From Dillenia suffruticosa (Eukaryota; Streptophyta; Magnoliopsida; Dilleniales; Dilleniaceae), in the NCBI GenBank assembly GCA_033439265.1, contig JAVTVX010000010.1, positions 19,705,056 through 19,769,055 on the forward strand: 64,000 bases of DNA. The letters run 5' to 3'. Under the pieces are notes generated by a model. The model saw nothing but the letters and a program-made list of their open reading frames with translations. It searched no databases and was not told the origin of the DNA. The translations under genes were made by a program, and so were the position numbers. Below are positions 1 through 10,534 of this stretch, piece after piece. Every line of letters starts with the position of its first letter. Positions within the stretch are counted from its first letter, which is position 1.

Positions 1-476
1 TTGGTTATATAATTGAGATTCAATTTTTTTTTTTAGTACATAAAGAGATTCTGAGAATTTTATAAGAAAAGAGAGACGGTACAAGTTGAATTCAATTGGT
101 TGCTCCATTGGATTAGTTCTTTTACATTTTACACATTATCTATAATGTCTGCTTTCCACTTTTCCTATTTCCTTTTCCTCTAGCAAGTTTGAGGCCAGTA
201 ATCGACCGAAGAACCTGACAACAGAAGATGCCCGCAAGGGTCACATCTGCTGCAATCGAATCTTTACTAGATCAGCAGAATTATAAACAAAGAAACTCAA
301 AAGGTGGTCACTCGATTCTTCTCCATGTACTCCTTGTGTTGATATCATTCTTAATCCATTTCACACATAGCACAGCCAGGAAAGAAACAATAGGGCACGG
401 CACAATGCCAGTGATCCTGTAGCTACTAAGATGAACCAACATCATCATCAATCTGTAGCAGCAGTTCAAGGCCTGT
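1..476. other. Intergenic, no gene seen
   Basis: AT-rich sequence with only short, unsupported open frames. Nothing here resembles a known protein or RNA. It lies downstream of the minus-strand coiled-coil gene that ends at 1130. Confidence 0.5.
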
Positions 477-493
477 GAAATTATGCAACTAAC

Positions 494-589
494 GCCAATG
501 AGCTTTAGCTCAACTGGCACCGTCCCCCATCCCCTTTGTAATGGTTTCGAGTTTGAGTCTCCTTATGTACCAAAAAAAAAAAAAAAAAA
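494..589 (+). mobile_element. SINE with A-tail and exact target duplication
   Basis: A compact insertion of about 96 bp. It has a pol III A-box-like stretch (TAGCTCAACTGGCA, about 508-521), a B-box-like stretch (GGTTTCGAGTTTGAGTC, about 543-559) and ends in TGTACC followed by about 18 A. It is flanked by an identical 17-bp direct repeat, GAAATTATGCAACTAAC, at 477-493 and 590-606. Box order plus A-tail plus target-site duplication is the signature of a tRNA-derived SINE moved by LINE machinery. The exact repeats suggest a fairly recent insertion. The family name is not certain. Confidence 0.9.
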
Positions 590-1129
590 GAAATTATGCA
601 ACTAACAAAACAGGAAATGTGAACCTAAAACGTGGAAAAAATGAGGTCAAAACTTCAAAAGATTGACTCCTGTCTAAAACAATCATTATATTTGGAAAGA
701 TCAAATTGTTTGATCAAATATAAAAAGGCATTGGTGTACAATAGTCATTCAACATTTTCTTGGTACTGACACTAAGAATGTGGGTGAAATGGAGGTATAT
801 TAAAATCCCCAATTAAAGCATACCCAAAACCAGTTCAAACAAACAAGACTGTTTTCCTTTTTTCTTTTGTGTGTACTTCTCTGTCTTGTACACAGTCTGG
901 CAAATCTGTGGGACACCTTCATGCATGTGTTGTGGTTCACAGAAGAGATCACAAAAGTAGCGAATCATCTACCTTGCATGCTGCAATCATAGCACAGCCA
1001 CAAACCTGTCCTGCTTCAATTTTACCAGACTGCTTTCAATGTTCCTTAATACTGGTTTATAGCTGCAATCAATGAGAATTCATCAGCATGAATCAAAAAA
1101 TTAAACGTGTTCTCACTGAATGATGCAAA

Positions 1130-4100
1130 TCACCAAAGAGAGAGAAGAGAAAAGTACAGCCGTGCAAGATTGTTGTATGCTTGTGTAGCCTGTTGGAGCT
1201 TTGCTGAGAGCTGCAGAACCTCTGAAGATAGTGCCTCCGCTCTGCTCTGTTCTTTTGCTAGTTGGCCCTACAGAAAAAGGAAAACCTTTTATCCTAACCG
1301 CCTCAAATTATATTAAACAAAAATATGTTTTATTCTCTAGCCACTGAACTGACCTTTAGGGAAATGATTTCAGATCCGCTTTCTTTACCAGCTACTACTC
1401 TTGAGTCATTTGAGGACAGGACAATAGCCTGTTCGGCTCTCAATTTTTCCAGCACTCCTCTTAACTCCTCATTTTGCTTAAGGCAATCTTTCACCTGAAA
1501 ACATAAAGCAACCAAAATGCTATATAGACCTGTTAAAATTCATGTAAATCTAAATATAAGACTCTGAAGCTAAAATCCTATGAGCCGGAAGAAATGCAAA
1601 TTATGTAACAATTTGAGGTCGACAATAGGAGGATAGGAGGAATAGAATTAGGTCTTAACTGAAATTTAAAGACTCAAGGGCTGATTGGTAGTGGATAATG
1701 ATGAGAAGAACCATCAGGCACTTTACAGGAAAAACATTATTTAGGGTGCTACAAAGAAGTCAACATGCTAACCAGGGAAGAAATTTTCCATAGGTTCAAG
1801 CATCAATATCCTCTTTAAGGTTCTGGATACTCAGCCTTTTGAAGTCCCAAGAAGGAAATGGAATATAGCCATAGCATGTCAAACTTGTGTAGCTCAAGAA
1901 ACTAGTCATATTTTCACTGTTAGATAGACACCAGGTTATTAGGATCACAACAGTCATTGTGACTGTTCAACACCCTTGAAACATGGTCTTGAATTCTTAT
2001 AAAGATATGCATCAACAGATATAGCCAGGCAGCTTGTAGATCAGTACCAAACCTAATGGAGGAAATAGAAACATTGGGAAAACTTGCAATAAACATCAAT
2101 AGCATAACAGAAAATCTAGAGTCAGATTTTCCTAGAGCACAGGAGCACAGAAGCACAGAAGCATAGAAATACCATATTCTCCCATTGAACAGCACCACTT
2201 TTTGCCTCTTGATAAGAAGATGACAGAATAGAGTTCTCTTCAAAAAGCTTCTCAATTTCAGAAGACTGGGTATCAATCTGCATGAACATTAAGAAGCAAA
2301 TAAGATTATTCCCCATCAAAAACAGACAAGGCTAACAGTACCCATGCGAAAGTACCTCCACTAGTAGCTTCTGTCTACTACTTTCTAATTTCTCAATTAC
2401 AACTGCCATATCATGCAATTGCTTCTCGAGTTTCTCTTTTTCCTCCTGCGAAGAGAGACAGGTTGGTCAGAAATGGCACAGCCAATAAGAAAAGAAAAGA
2501 GAGAACCAAAACCTGATTCCGCTTCAAAGTCCTGTCAATGCATTAAGAGTAATCAACTAGCCTAGGAAAGCACATTGGCACAATGGAACAATCATTAAAA
2601 TGTTCAGAAGAGAGAGTAAATCACCATACTTTAGAACCTTGCTATATGATTTCACTCAACCATGTAAACATCCACTATTTTACAAGAAGGATATGGATAT
2701 GAAAACTAGAGGAAAATGATTGTGCCTGGGGATATTGTGCACGCACATGCATGTAAAAAGAAATGCAGAAATAGAGCACTCTTAATGTATTTGTCAACAA
2801 ATGGATCACATAAGTAATGATTAAACAACATCAGTACTACTACAATTTCACGGAAACAAACATGGAAGTTCTCGTACCACTGTAAATCCCTTCTGAGCAA
2901 CCTTTCCAGAGGCTTCTTCTCCATGTATTCACGGAAACAAAAAAGCAACTATTTAGTTCAACAAGAAGGAAAAACAAAAACAGAGTATACACTGGTAACA
3001 ACATAATTTTTGCTTAAACAAGGACCTAACCATGCTTGCCTAACAGAAGGAGGGGGAAGGAGAGATTGTAACTACTCTTTTAAGAACCATTATTAAGCCC
3101 TCCCTAAAGCCCTAAAATTTGAACCATCTTTTGACCCTAGGGAAGAAATGATGGCTCTTAGCTTCATAAATTTTGGAATACCACAGCCTAACCTCATGAT
3201 CCATCACCTAAAGACAACAATTCAATTTTATACAACATAGACTAGTTAATCATGCCACAAAAAATACACTTTTAAAGCAAATGCCATTGGAATTGCATGC
3301 AAAGTACACATTTACACCCCAAAACCCCAAACATAAACTTCAAATCTGTCCAAGGGGAATTATTTACTGGTACATATCATATATAGTGAATTAATCAAAT
3401 GTATACACATCATCAATGGCATCAACCATCATGTATTCATCTGCCATACTGCCCAATAACCATACCTGGGGCCCTTATGGCAACAGATGCAAGTTTTTCT
3501 TGCAACTCCTGCTTTTCGGATATGAGAACTGAAGTCCGAGCTTGCTCCTCCACTAATAGTTGCCGCTCTTGCTGCCTCATAAGAGACTCTTGCTGTAATG
3601 TTAAGAAATAAAAATAATGGGTTAGTGACACATCTCATCTCAACTATAAATGCAACTATAGAAAACTCTTCCTAACCTCTAACTGGGATTTTAAATTAGC
3701 TAACTCCTTTTCCATGGCTTGCATTTGATCTGTTAAATTCCCCATAGAGGCAATTCCACCAAGCAGACCGGTCATTCCTTGTTGCTGTATTGAATTTAGT
3801 TCAGCTCGCAACGCTGCAGCATCTTCTTCAGCCTGGTGTAGGGGATCTAATTAGAATTTGAAGAAAATGTTCAAAATTCTGAAGGGTAAGTAGTTGCATA
3901 CTCTGTATTGTTCTTCTTCTGCTTCCTTCAGTCGCTTCTTCGCTGCACGGAGCTGGGCTGAAAGATCCTCCTACACTAAAACATCAGAGTTCATAGGTGA
4001 AGTAGCAAGGAGCCAAACACAATCAATATGGTAGTCATTAAAAGGCATTTTACCCGTGTAACAACAGCTGCATCTTTCTCCATTGCAATTTCCTTAAGAG

Positions 4101-5836
4101 CTTTCCTTAAGGACGGTATGCTATTTTGTTCCTGCAACAAAACATTAGATGAACAGAAGCAAAATAAGTAAATTTGCACAAAATTTCACCTGTAAACTTG
4201 GACAGGAGAAGGCACTTATGATGCATATGAAAAGCTCCTTATTACCAGATCATTCACTCGCTTCTGTAGGGTACTATTTTCAGTTTCCACTGATACAAGC
4301 TGAAGTAGACAAGTAGAACATTTTAGAACTATCATGCCCAAAACTTTGTCATCAATTTCATATTAAAACAAATAGACATTATCATTAGACACCTTAGAAT
4401 TTAATCTACTATTTTCTTCTTCCAGTTCTAGAGTCCTCTTTTGCAGATACTTCAGCTGAGATACTAAACTGGTAACGTCATTCTGCACAGAAACATTGAG
4501 GAATCCAATTCAAATGTAATAGAGAATAATGCTCATGACTTTTCAAAATTCAAGTAATCTCTGAATGCATGCATATGTATGTAAACTATCATGACCGTAA
4601 TACTCAAAGTTGTAAAAGAAAGTGACTGGAAGAAGAAGAAGAAGAAAGAAAGGATTTCCAAAGTTAATTCTAATTCTGAAACCAGGGAAGTAGAGCCCAC
4701 AATCTTTACATTGGTCCCAGACAATTGAGACAAAAATGCACATCCTTCCTATACAGTAGAAATGTAACTTGCTAAGCCTTTTGTGAAGACCGTTAGCTTC
4801 CACTGTCCTAGCTTCCAGTGTCATGCATAGGAACTCTCAATGAATACCAAATGCCAGATGCCTACTTCGATTCGAGTTTCATAGGACAGGATTCAATAAT
4901 GGCAACAATCCTCCACTCCATGAACTCCTAAGCAAGCTATCTCTATAAACTGGCAATGACTCATAGCCAAAAAAATCTTTTTAAAAAACCTTAAAAAACA
5001 ACGATGGGGCTGCAATTAATTGTTTCCCACATCTTCTAAATTAGACCTCATATTTCTAATCAAACATCAAAAAACCAGACTTAAACCTATTATGAACATT
5101 TTCTACCAAGATTTTTTACAGAAATTACTGGAGTGGCAAACCAAAATCGAAATTCACAGAGGGAAATAGGTTTTTGTAAATGAATTGGGAAGAACAGGTA
5201 CATACATAGCACCTCGGACATTCAATTTCTGCTTTCGGATTTTCTCATCTTCTACCAAGCTATCTCAATGGACGGGCAATGACTCAAATAGCCACAACGT
5301 GGGTTTTTCCTTAATGGGGTTCAAAGTAACAACGGCAAGGTTGTAATCAATTATTTGCCTCTTAGTCTAAATCAAACCTCAGATTTCTAATCAACATTAT
5401 GAAAACCAAACCAAAACCTAGTATAAACATCTTCTACCAAGACTTCAAAAGGGTACATAGATCATACCTCAGAGATTCGATTTCCGCTTTCCGATTTTCT
5501 TATTCCTACAGAATCTGTAAATCACAAAAGCCACAAAAAAAAGAGAAACAAATTAAACCCCGAACCAAATTTAAACAAGGATGTGAAGATCGGAAATTAT
5601 AGAGGGGCGTGAAACAGGGAAAAAAACCATTAGGGCTTGATGCGTTGGTGAGATCAGGCCCCGACGAAGCCTTGCTTAATCTCTCCGCTGCTCTTTTTTG
5701 ACGGATCTCTTCCAACTACACAAATTACGATTAAAGATCGGAATCCAGAAATTGGAAGCGGTGAATTCCAAAAAAAAAAAAAGAGTTAGGGTATGCATAC
5801 CGTCCTTCGGCCAAGAGTTGCGTGTTTGGCGTCCAT
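1130..5836 (-). CDS. Plant coiled-coil protein, 14 exons, 415 aa
   Basis: Minus-strand exons in coding order: 5801-5836, 5628-5715, 5468-5505, 4393-4482, 4246-4299, 4054-4131, 3902-3970, 3677-3832, 3466-3592, 2878-2915, 2356-2445, 2173-2277, 1354-1494 and 1130-1267. Each junction has GT-AG signals and phases fit throughout. The start is the ATG at 5836, giving [12 protein letters not shown]; the stop is TGA. From about residue 55 the product is almost wholly charged heptad-like helix (runs such as [14 protein letters not shown] and [18 protein letters not shown]), broken by a Gly-rich insert [10 protein letters not shown] in exon 8. No signal peptide or membrane segment is seen. I recognise it as a conserved plant coiled-coil family of unknown biochemical role but cannot name it with confidence. 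The last exon runs into a short tail ([11 protein letters not shown]); a longer alternative 3' end is possible. The intron downstream of exon 3 holds a decayed second copy of that exon. Confidence 0.82.
5213..5250 (-). pseudogene. Decayed duplicate of exon 3 of the coiled-coil gene
   Basis: This stretch closely resembles the real exon 3 at 5468-5505 (both read RKSES then N in the same frame) and keeps AC/CT flanks suitable for splicing, but the codon matching CGA in the real exon is TGA here. Flanking intron sequence is also duplicated: about 4920-5205 resembles about 5258-5465, including shared stretches around TTCTACCAAGA and GGCAATGACTCA. It is therefore a tandem segmental duplication inside the intron, with one exon copy no longer usable. 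Confidence 0.75.
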
Positions 5837-6005
5837 GTTTGTTGTCTGCGAGAACAGCGATATCGCGGAGGAGAATTTCCCCTCCGCTAGACTCGATTTT
5901 GCGTTTTCAAATTTGAGAGAGATATCGGCCGGTCCTCTTGTTTTGACTTTGGAAACAGGAGGTTCAATTCCTAGTATTGATTATGTCGTTCCACCCAAGC
6001 AACTC

Positions 6006-6079
6006 GTCTGGGTGGTGTAGTTGGTTATCACGCTAGTCTCACACACTAGAGGTCCCCGGTTCGAACCCGGGCTCAGACA
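6006..6079 (+). tRNA. tRNA-Val (anticodon CAC)
   Basis: A complete cloverleaf can be drawn. The acceptor stem is GTCTGGG pairing with CTCAGAC, with A as discriminator. The D arm contains TAGTTGGTTA. The anticodon stem CTAGT/ACTAG encloses the loop CTCACAC, so positions 34-36 read CAC, which decodes GTG valine. The T arm carries GGTTCGAACCC, the B box. There is no intron. A T-run at about 6090-6096 suits pol III termination. The gene is head-to-head with the coiled-coil gene, about 170 bp away. Confidence 0.96.
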
Positions 6080-6602
6080 TTCCTTCATTATTTTTTCCCC
6101 TTTTTCTGGAGAAGGGGATTTAATATCCCCCCCCCCACCCCCCAAAAAAGGGGTTCTCATCTAAAAACCTTCTCTATTTCATTTTCTTGCCTTCTCAGAT
6201 TTTTATTTATCTGTAATTTATCTCGAAATGTTATTTTCTGTAATTAATTTTATCTTCTTACTATTTTTATATCAACATAAAATTTTATTTATTTTCTTTA
6301 AATAAATAATATTTAAATATTTTTTAAGTGTTATAAATATGATCAACAAATAGATTTGATCCATAACATGTAAGTAATATCAACTATAGTAGCCAATATA
6401 TTACCATAGAGTTTGATTAAATTGAATGCAACAAGAGCAATCATGCCTGAATTGGAAGCAGTGTGAACTTGTGATGCTGCTTGGTCCATGTTACTGAACT
6501 TTGGAGCCAGTGTCATGGTCTTAGTTTGGCTACAAGTCTCGACATTCCGAGCCTCCTAATGAAGAAATACTCCCAGGTTGTTTCTGTCCGTTGCCACTGC
6601 AA
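6080..6602. other. AT-rich spacer with a C-run
   Basis: Contains the presumed tRNA terminator, a C-rich run around 6129-6144 and AT-rich sequence. No gene is seen. Confidence 0.5.
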
Positions 6603-6610
6603 CTCTGAAC

Positions 6611-7862
6611 TAGGGTGGCAATCAAGCCTTTTGGGCCGGTTTCTAAAGCCCGACCCGTTTAAAATTCCATAGACCTGAGCCCAAGTCCGGCTCGAAAAAG
6701 CTCAAAAAATTAGGGTTCGAACTCGGTCCAGAAAATTAGAGTGGTCACGGAGCTATTTTGGGCCGGCCCGAGCTCGAATTTAAAAAAAAAAAGAAAAAAA
6801 GGAAAAAAAAAAGAACAGAGAGGAAGAGAGAGAGGCGAATCAAGTTGGAATCGAAGTTCAAGTTCTCGACCACCTACAAAGATCTGTCACAGGAGGAGGA
6901 GGCTCATAAAGCTCTCTCTGGGTTTCTCTCTCTGACCTGCAAAGATCTGAGCTTCAGGTTCGCTACAGATCTGGGCTTCTGTCACAGGCGAATCAATTCG
7001 TGCTCGAGCCTCCAAATTGACAGATCTAAGCTTTCTGACCCAGGTTCACTACAGATCGCCATCGTCTGCTGAACTCGTCGAATCACGTTGCTCACTTCTC
7101 TGAGAAAGAAGGGGCAATGGCAGTTGCTCCTTTTTTTGGGTTTAGTTTTGGAATCTTTCTACGTCAAACGTTTCTGCTCTTTTTTCCAATTCTGGGTTTC
7201 CTGCTATTTTTGCAGAGAAGATGTATATGGAGTCTGTTTCAGCCTGGTCTGGGCTCCTCTCAGGTGCTCACTTTTTTTTTGGTGGGAAAGAAGGAAACAG
7301 CCCTCTAGCTGCCCCGGACTAAGCTATCCCAACAGCCTACCGGAATCGGGAGCACTCTTGATGATTCTTTTCCGAGGAATGCCACCAGCATCTTTCTTCG
7401 GTCTTTGACTCTTTTCTTTTCTCTCTCTCTCTTTTTTTTTTTTCGATATTCGAATCTTGAAACACGGGACTAAAGGGGCCGACAGTGACTACCAGGTTGT
7501 CAACCTAGGGACATCTTTCTTCGGTCTTTTCGATTGTTCTCGGGATGCTCAAACAAGTTGGGCTTCTTCTCTTAGTCATCATTTGAGAGTAGGCTTGAGT
7601 TGTTGAACTTTGGGCCTGTACTGAGACTTGGTTGTGAGTTTGGGCTTGGGAGTTGCTTGACCGTTGGAGTTGGCTTTACACTTTGAGATTGAGTGAGTTT
7701 AGGCCTTTAAATTATATAAGCTCGGGCCGAGCCTAGAACGGATCAAATCCACTAATATCCAAATTTGATCAAAATTAAAACGAGAATAAATAATAGGTTC
7801 AAGCTGGACCCAGCCCTAAAACAAGCCGAGCTTCGGCCGGGCCGGCCCAATTACCGGTCCTG
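6611..7862. mobile_element. Non-autonomous hAT-type DNA transposon, 1.25 kb
   Basis: The element is bounded by a perfect 8-bp direct repeat CTCTGAAC (6603-6610 and 7863-7870), the target size of hAT elements. It starts TAGGGTGGCAATC and ends with the imperfect inverse (reverse strand begins CAGGACCGGTAATTGGG). The subterminal regions at both ends are rich in GGGCCGGCCC and GAGCTCG motifs in inverted orientation, as in many plant hAT families that open with a GGGTGGCAA-type terminus. There is no transposase reading frame, so it must depend on an autonomous relative. The interior (about 6780-7600) has long purine and pyrimidine tracts and repeated AGATCTG words, possibly captured host sequence. 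Confidence 0.85.
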
Positions 7863-7870
7863 CTCTGAAC

Positions 7871-8629
7871 CTTGTCTAGAAATACAAGGGCCAGCTCTGG
7901 GAGAACTGGAATTATAGGGTGGAGCATATTTGTGGGGAGGCTAACCCATGTGCGAACTAGTCAGCCTCTAAAATCCACCAACTCCGGTGTGAAACTGTTG
8001 TCAATAAGATTATTCATGTCCAGTACCAAAAAAAAAAAAAAAAAGATTATTCATGTTGGATTATTCTCTCTACTCATCAAGATGCTTAAAAGTCCAAAAA
8101 TCCGAAAATGACATTGTTGAAAGAGTTGGGTAAAGAAGAGAACCCAACATACAGTACACACTCTGGCACCCATCAATTACATGCGGCTTTCCACGCAATT
8201 TTTTTGCAATCAAAACAACTAATGGATTTTTCTTTTTATCTTTTCAAGGAATCTTTCCTTAGCTGCTTTTTTCTTTTCTTTTTAAGGCCAAAAGTTTCAT
8301 GGAGCAATCTGTTCAATTGTCTTTGATTGAGAAAAATAAAAAATATGGAGCCCGCCCACGTTAATATGCAATCCGAGGTGGCTGACCCTCTATGATAGAT
8401 TTCAATTAAACCACCCAATCTGGTAAAAAAGCTTGCACTAAGAGAAAAAAGTGTAGGGTCAGGGGAATAAAATCCATAATTAATATTAATTATACTTATT
8501 AGCTAAGCAACTTTACAGGTTAAGGAATTCCCTTCCTTTTCTAAGCACTACATAATAAGAGAAGAGAATAGAAGACATTGGACTAAGATAGAGAGCATTT
8601 TGCTTTTTGAAAATTTTTATCGGAGGATA
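7871..8629. other. Spacer upstream of the Gly/His-rich gene
   Basis: AT-rich, without a convincing gene apart from the small poly-A insertion at 8020-8042. The last 100 bp carries AT-rich, purine-rich sequence that may include the promoter and leader of the gene starting at 8630. Confidence 0.4.
8020..8042 (+). mobile_element. Micro-insertion: SINE 3' end only
   Basis: CCAGTACC plus a run of A is inserted between identical 14-bp direct repeats AAGATTATTCATGT at 8006-8019 and 8043-8056. The TACC-A(n) end matches the 3' end of the SINE at 494-589. This is what target-primed reverse transcription leaves when it aborts almost at once. Confidence 0.7.
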
Positions 8630-8956
8630 ATGAAGAGCAAGACAATTTGTTTTTGTATCCCCGCAGGGAGAAAGCATGGTGAAAACTCCAAGGATAGCTC
8701 CGATGCCAGAAATTTGAAATCAGGCAAGAGCAAGAAGAAACATGGAGCAAAAAAGCCTAGTGATTCTGGTGATCATCATGGCCATGAGGCATCGCACAAT
8801 GACGGGGCTGCCCTTTCAACTGGCAACGCCGAAGGCGGCATGGCCATAGCTATGATGGGTGTGGCCCTGGCCACCAGTGAAGGCAGTTTTCATGGTGGTG
8901 GTCATGGTCATGGCGGTGATGGTGGTGGCAGTGGCGGCGGAGATGGTGGTTGTTAA
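8630..8956 (+). CDS. Small Gly/His-rich protein, 108 aa
   Basis: Single open frame starting at the ATG at 8630 (MKSKTICFCIPAG). The middle is lysine-rich (SGKSKKKHGAKKP), then His-rich (GDHHGHEASH), then a short hydrophobic stretch (MAIAMMGVALA, about residues 71-81), and the end is a Gly/His repeat (HGGGHGHGGDGGGSGGGDGGC). The function is unknown; His/Gly tails may bind metals, but that is only inference. The first 40 bases look like a polypyrimidine tract followed by CCGCAG, so an alternative start spliced to 8669 is conceivable. Composition and clean framing favour a real gene. Confidence 0.6.
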   Translation: MKSKTICFCIPAGRKHGENSKDSSDARNLKSGKSKKKHGAKKPSDSGDHHGHEASHNDGAALSTGNAEGGMAIAMMGVALATSEGSFHGGGHGHGGDGGGSGGGDGGC

Positions 8957-10534
8957 AAAGTTGTTTAGATGTCCCTTTTCTTATCTCCTTTATTTTGTGT
9001 GAGGCGTAGGTTGAGTGGAAGGCCATGTTGTTGTCGTTTAATATCTCCTTTGTATTTTTGCCTTTTCTTTTGGCTTTTTTTTTTTTTTTTAATTTTTTTC
9101 TTTAAAAAGGTCATGTTATAATTGGAGAGGGAGGCATGAGATGTACGAGCTCTGTCATGTTAGCTTGTGTGAGGTATCATTGACCAATGTGAATTACCTT
9201 ATTTTCCCTGTTATTTTTATTAAAAAATATAGGAATTAATGTATATAAGATACATCGAAAACTTATTAAGCTCGATTCTCTCATTTATATTAACAAGGGC
9301 ATAACTAGCCAAAACATGGACTACATTATTTCATTCCCTCGTATGAGAGCATAAAAGGAAGAAAAAGAATTTTTAAAAAAATCTATGAATTTTGAGAAAA
9401 GTATTATTAGGAAAAGCGGATAACACGAAATTTAATTGAATCCTAACCCCACTCGAAGCCTATAACTCTCGAAAGCAAAGGGCATTCATTCATGGTTCAC
9501 AAGCAAATCAAATCCAAAATACAATTGCCTTCACATTGTTAATCAAAGACATTTTTATATTTTGAAAGTGTGTTATATTTTGTTAGGAGTATGAGTTTTT
9601 GTGTAACTATTTAATTATTTGTTTGGTGATCTTGAAATCACAAGTTTAATACGTGAAAACAGTCTTTTTATAAAAATATAAAGAAAAAATTATGTATATA
9701 TATATATTAATTCTCTTTCTATCCCTACATTAAATCAGGGAGTATTTTTTACCGGATGAGCCCCTTTTTGTTATATTTTGCTATTATGAACAGTCCCACT
9801 CCAATCCATAGGAATAGGTCAAGCGGTAGAGTTCTCTCAACTTCCATTATCTATTTTCTGATTCAATTTTATTTAATTATAATTCTTTGTATATTTGTAT
9901 ATAAAAAAAGAAGCGAAAGGTTTGTAAAAATATAAAGAGTTAAATAAAAACAAAGTTTCTCGATATAAATGGATAATTTTTATCCTTTTCTTATAAAAAG
10001 GCACATATAATAAAAAGGAAGAAATGTTTGAAAAATATAACTTTTTTTTTTAAATAATTGTGAGTCGATGGATCCTATTTATAATTGTAGTTTTTTATTC
10101 TATCAACCTTATTTTATAATGTGCTTTAGTTATATGTAATATTTATATCTTATTTAGTAAAAAAAAAAAAAAAGGAATTTCCGTATAAGAAAAATGAAAT
10201 ATTTTAATTAGACATTTCGGTTTTAGCAACTTTCCTATGCATTTGAAATGGAAAGAAATGGATGTAGGAAGTTCCTAAATCCAAGTCCGCTGACGTCAAC
10301 ACACGTAAACCGCAGACCTAGTTCTATTACGTCTATTTGGACTCCGCCGTGCGAGTGAGTCGGTCGGCCACTTATATGTATGCCCTACTCTCTCGACAGC
10401 GTGAGTGCATTCTTAATCTTAACGTGTGCACCTTATCACACCAGATAATTCCTCCACACCCAAAACCTAGCCAAACCTCCCCCCTCCCCCGGGGGCAACC
10501 GCAAACTCTCTATCACTGAAACAAAACAGCGGCA
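8957..10534. other. AT-rich intergenic and eIF3G promoter
   Basis: AT-rich with many T- and A-runs and no convincing gene. The last 250 bp is GC-richer and forms the eIF3G promoter and leader. Confidence 0.5.
10291..10298. promoter_or_regulatory. Palindromic TGACGTCA bZIP site
   Basis: A perfect TGACGTCA palindrome lies about 240 bp before the eIF3G start codon, followed by ACACGTAA. Such palindromes are bound by plant TGA and other bZIP factors. That it regulates eIF3G is inference from position. Confidence 0.45.

Noticed and set aside
6758-7408. Open frames inside the hAT element
   Set aside because: Lys/Arg- and Phe-rich translations of purine and pyrimidine tracts; not transposase.
9810-9900. 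tRNA-like AGGTCAAGCGGTAGAG near 9818
   Set aside because: Resembles an A box but lacks a B box, cloverleaf or flanking repeats.
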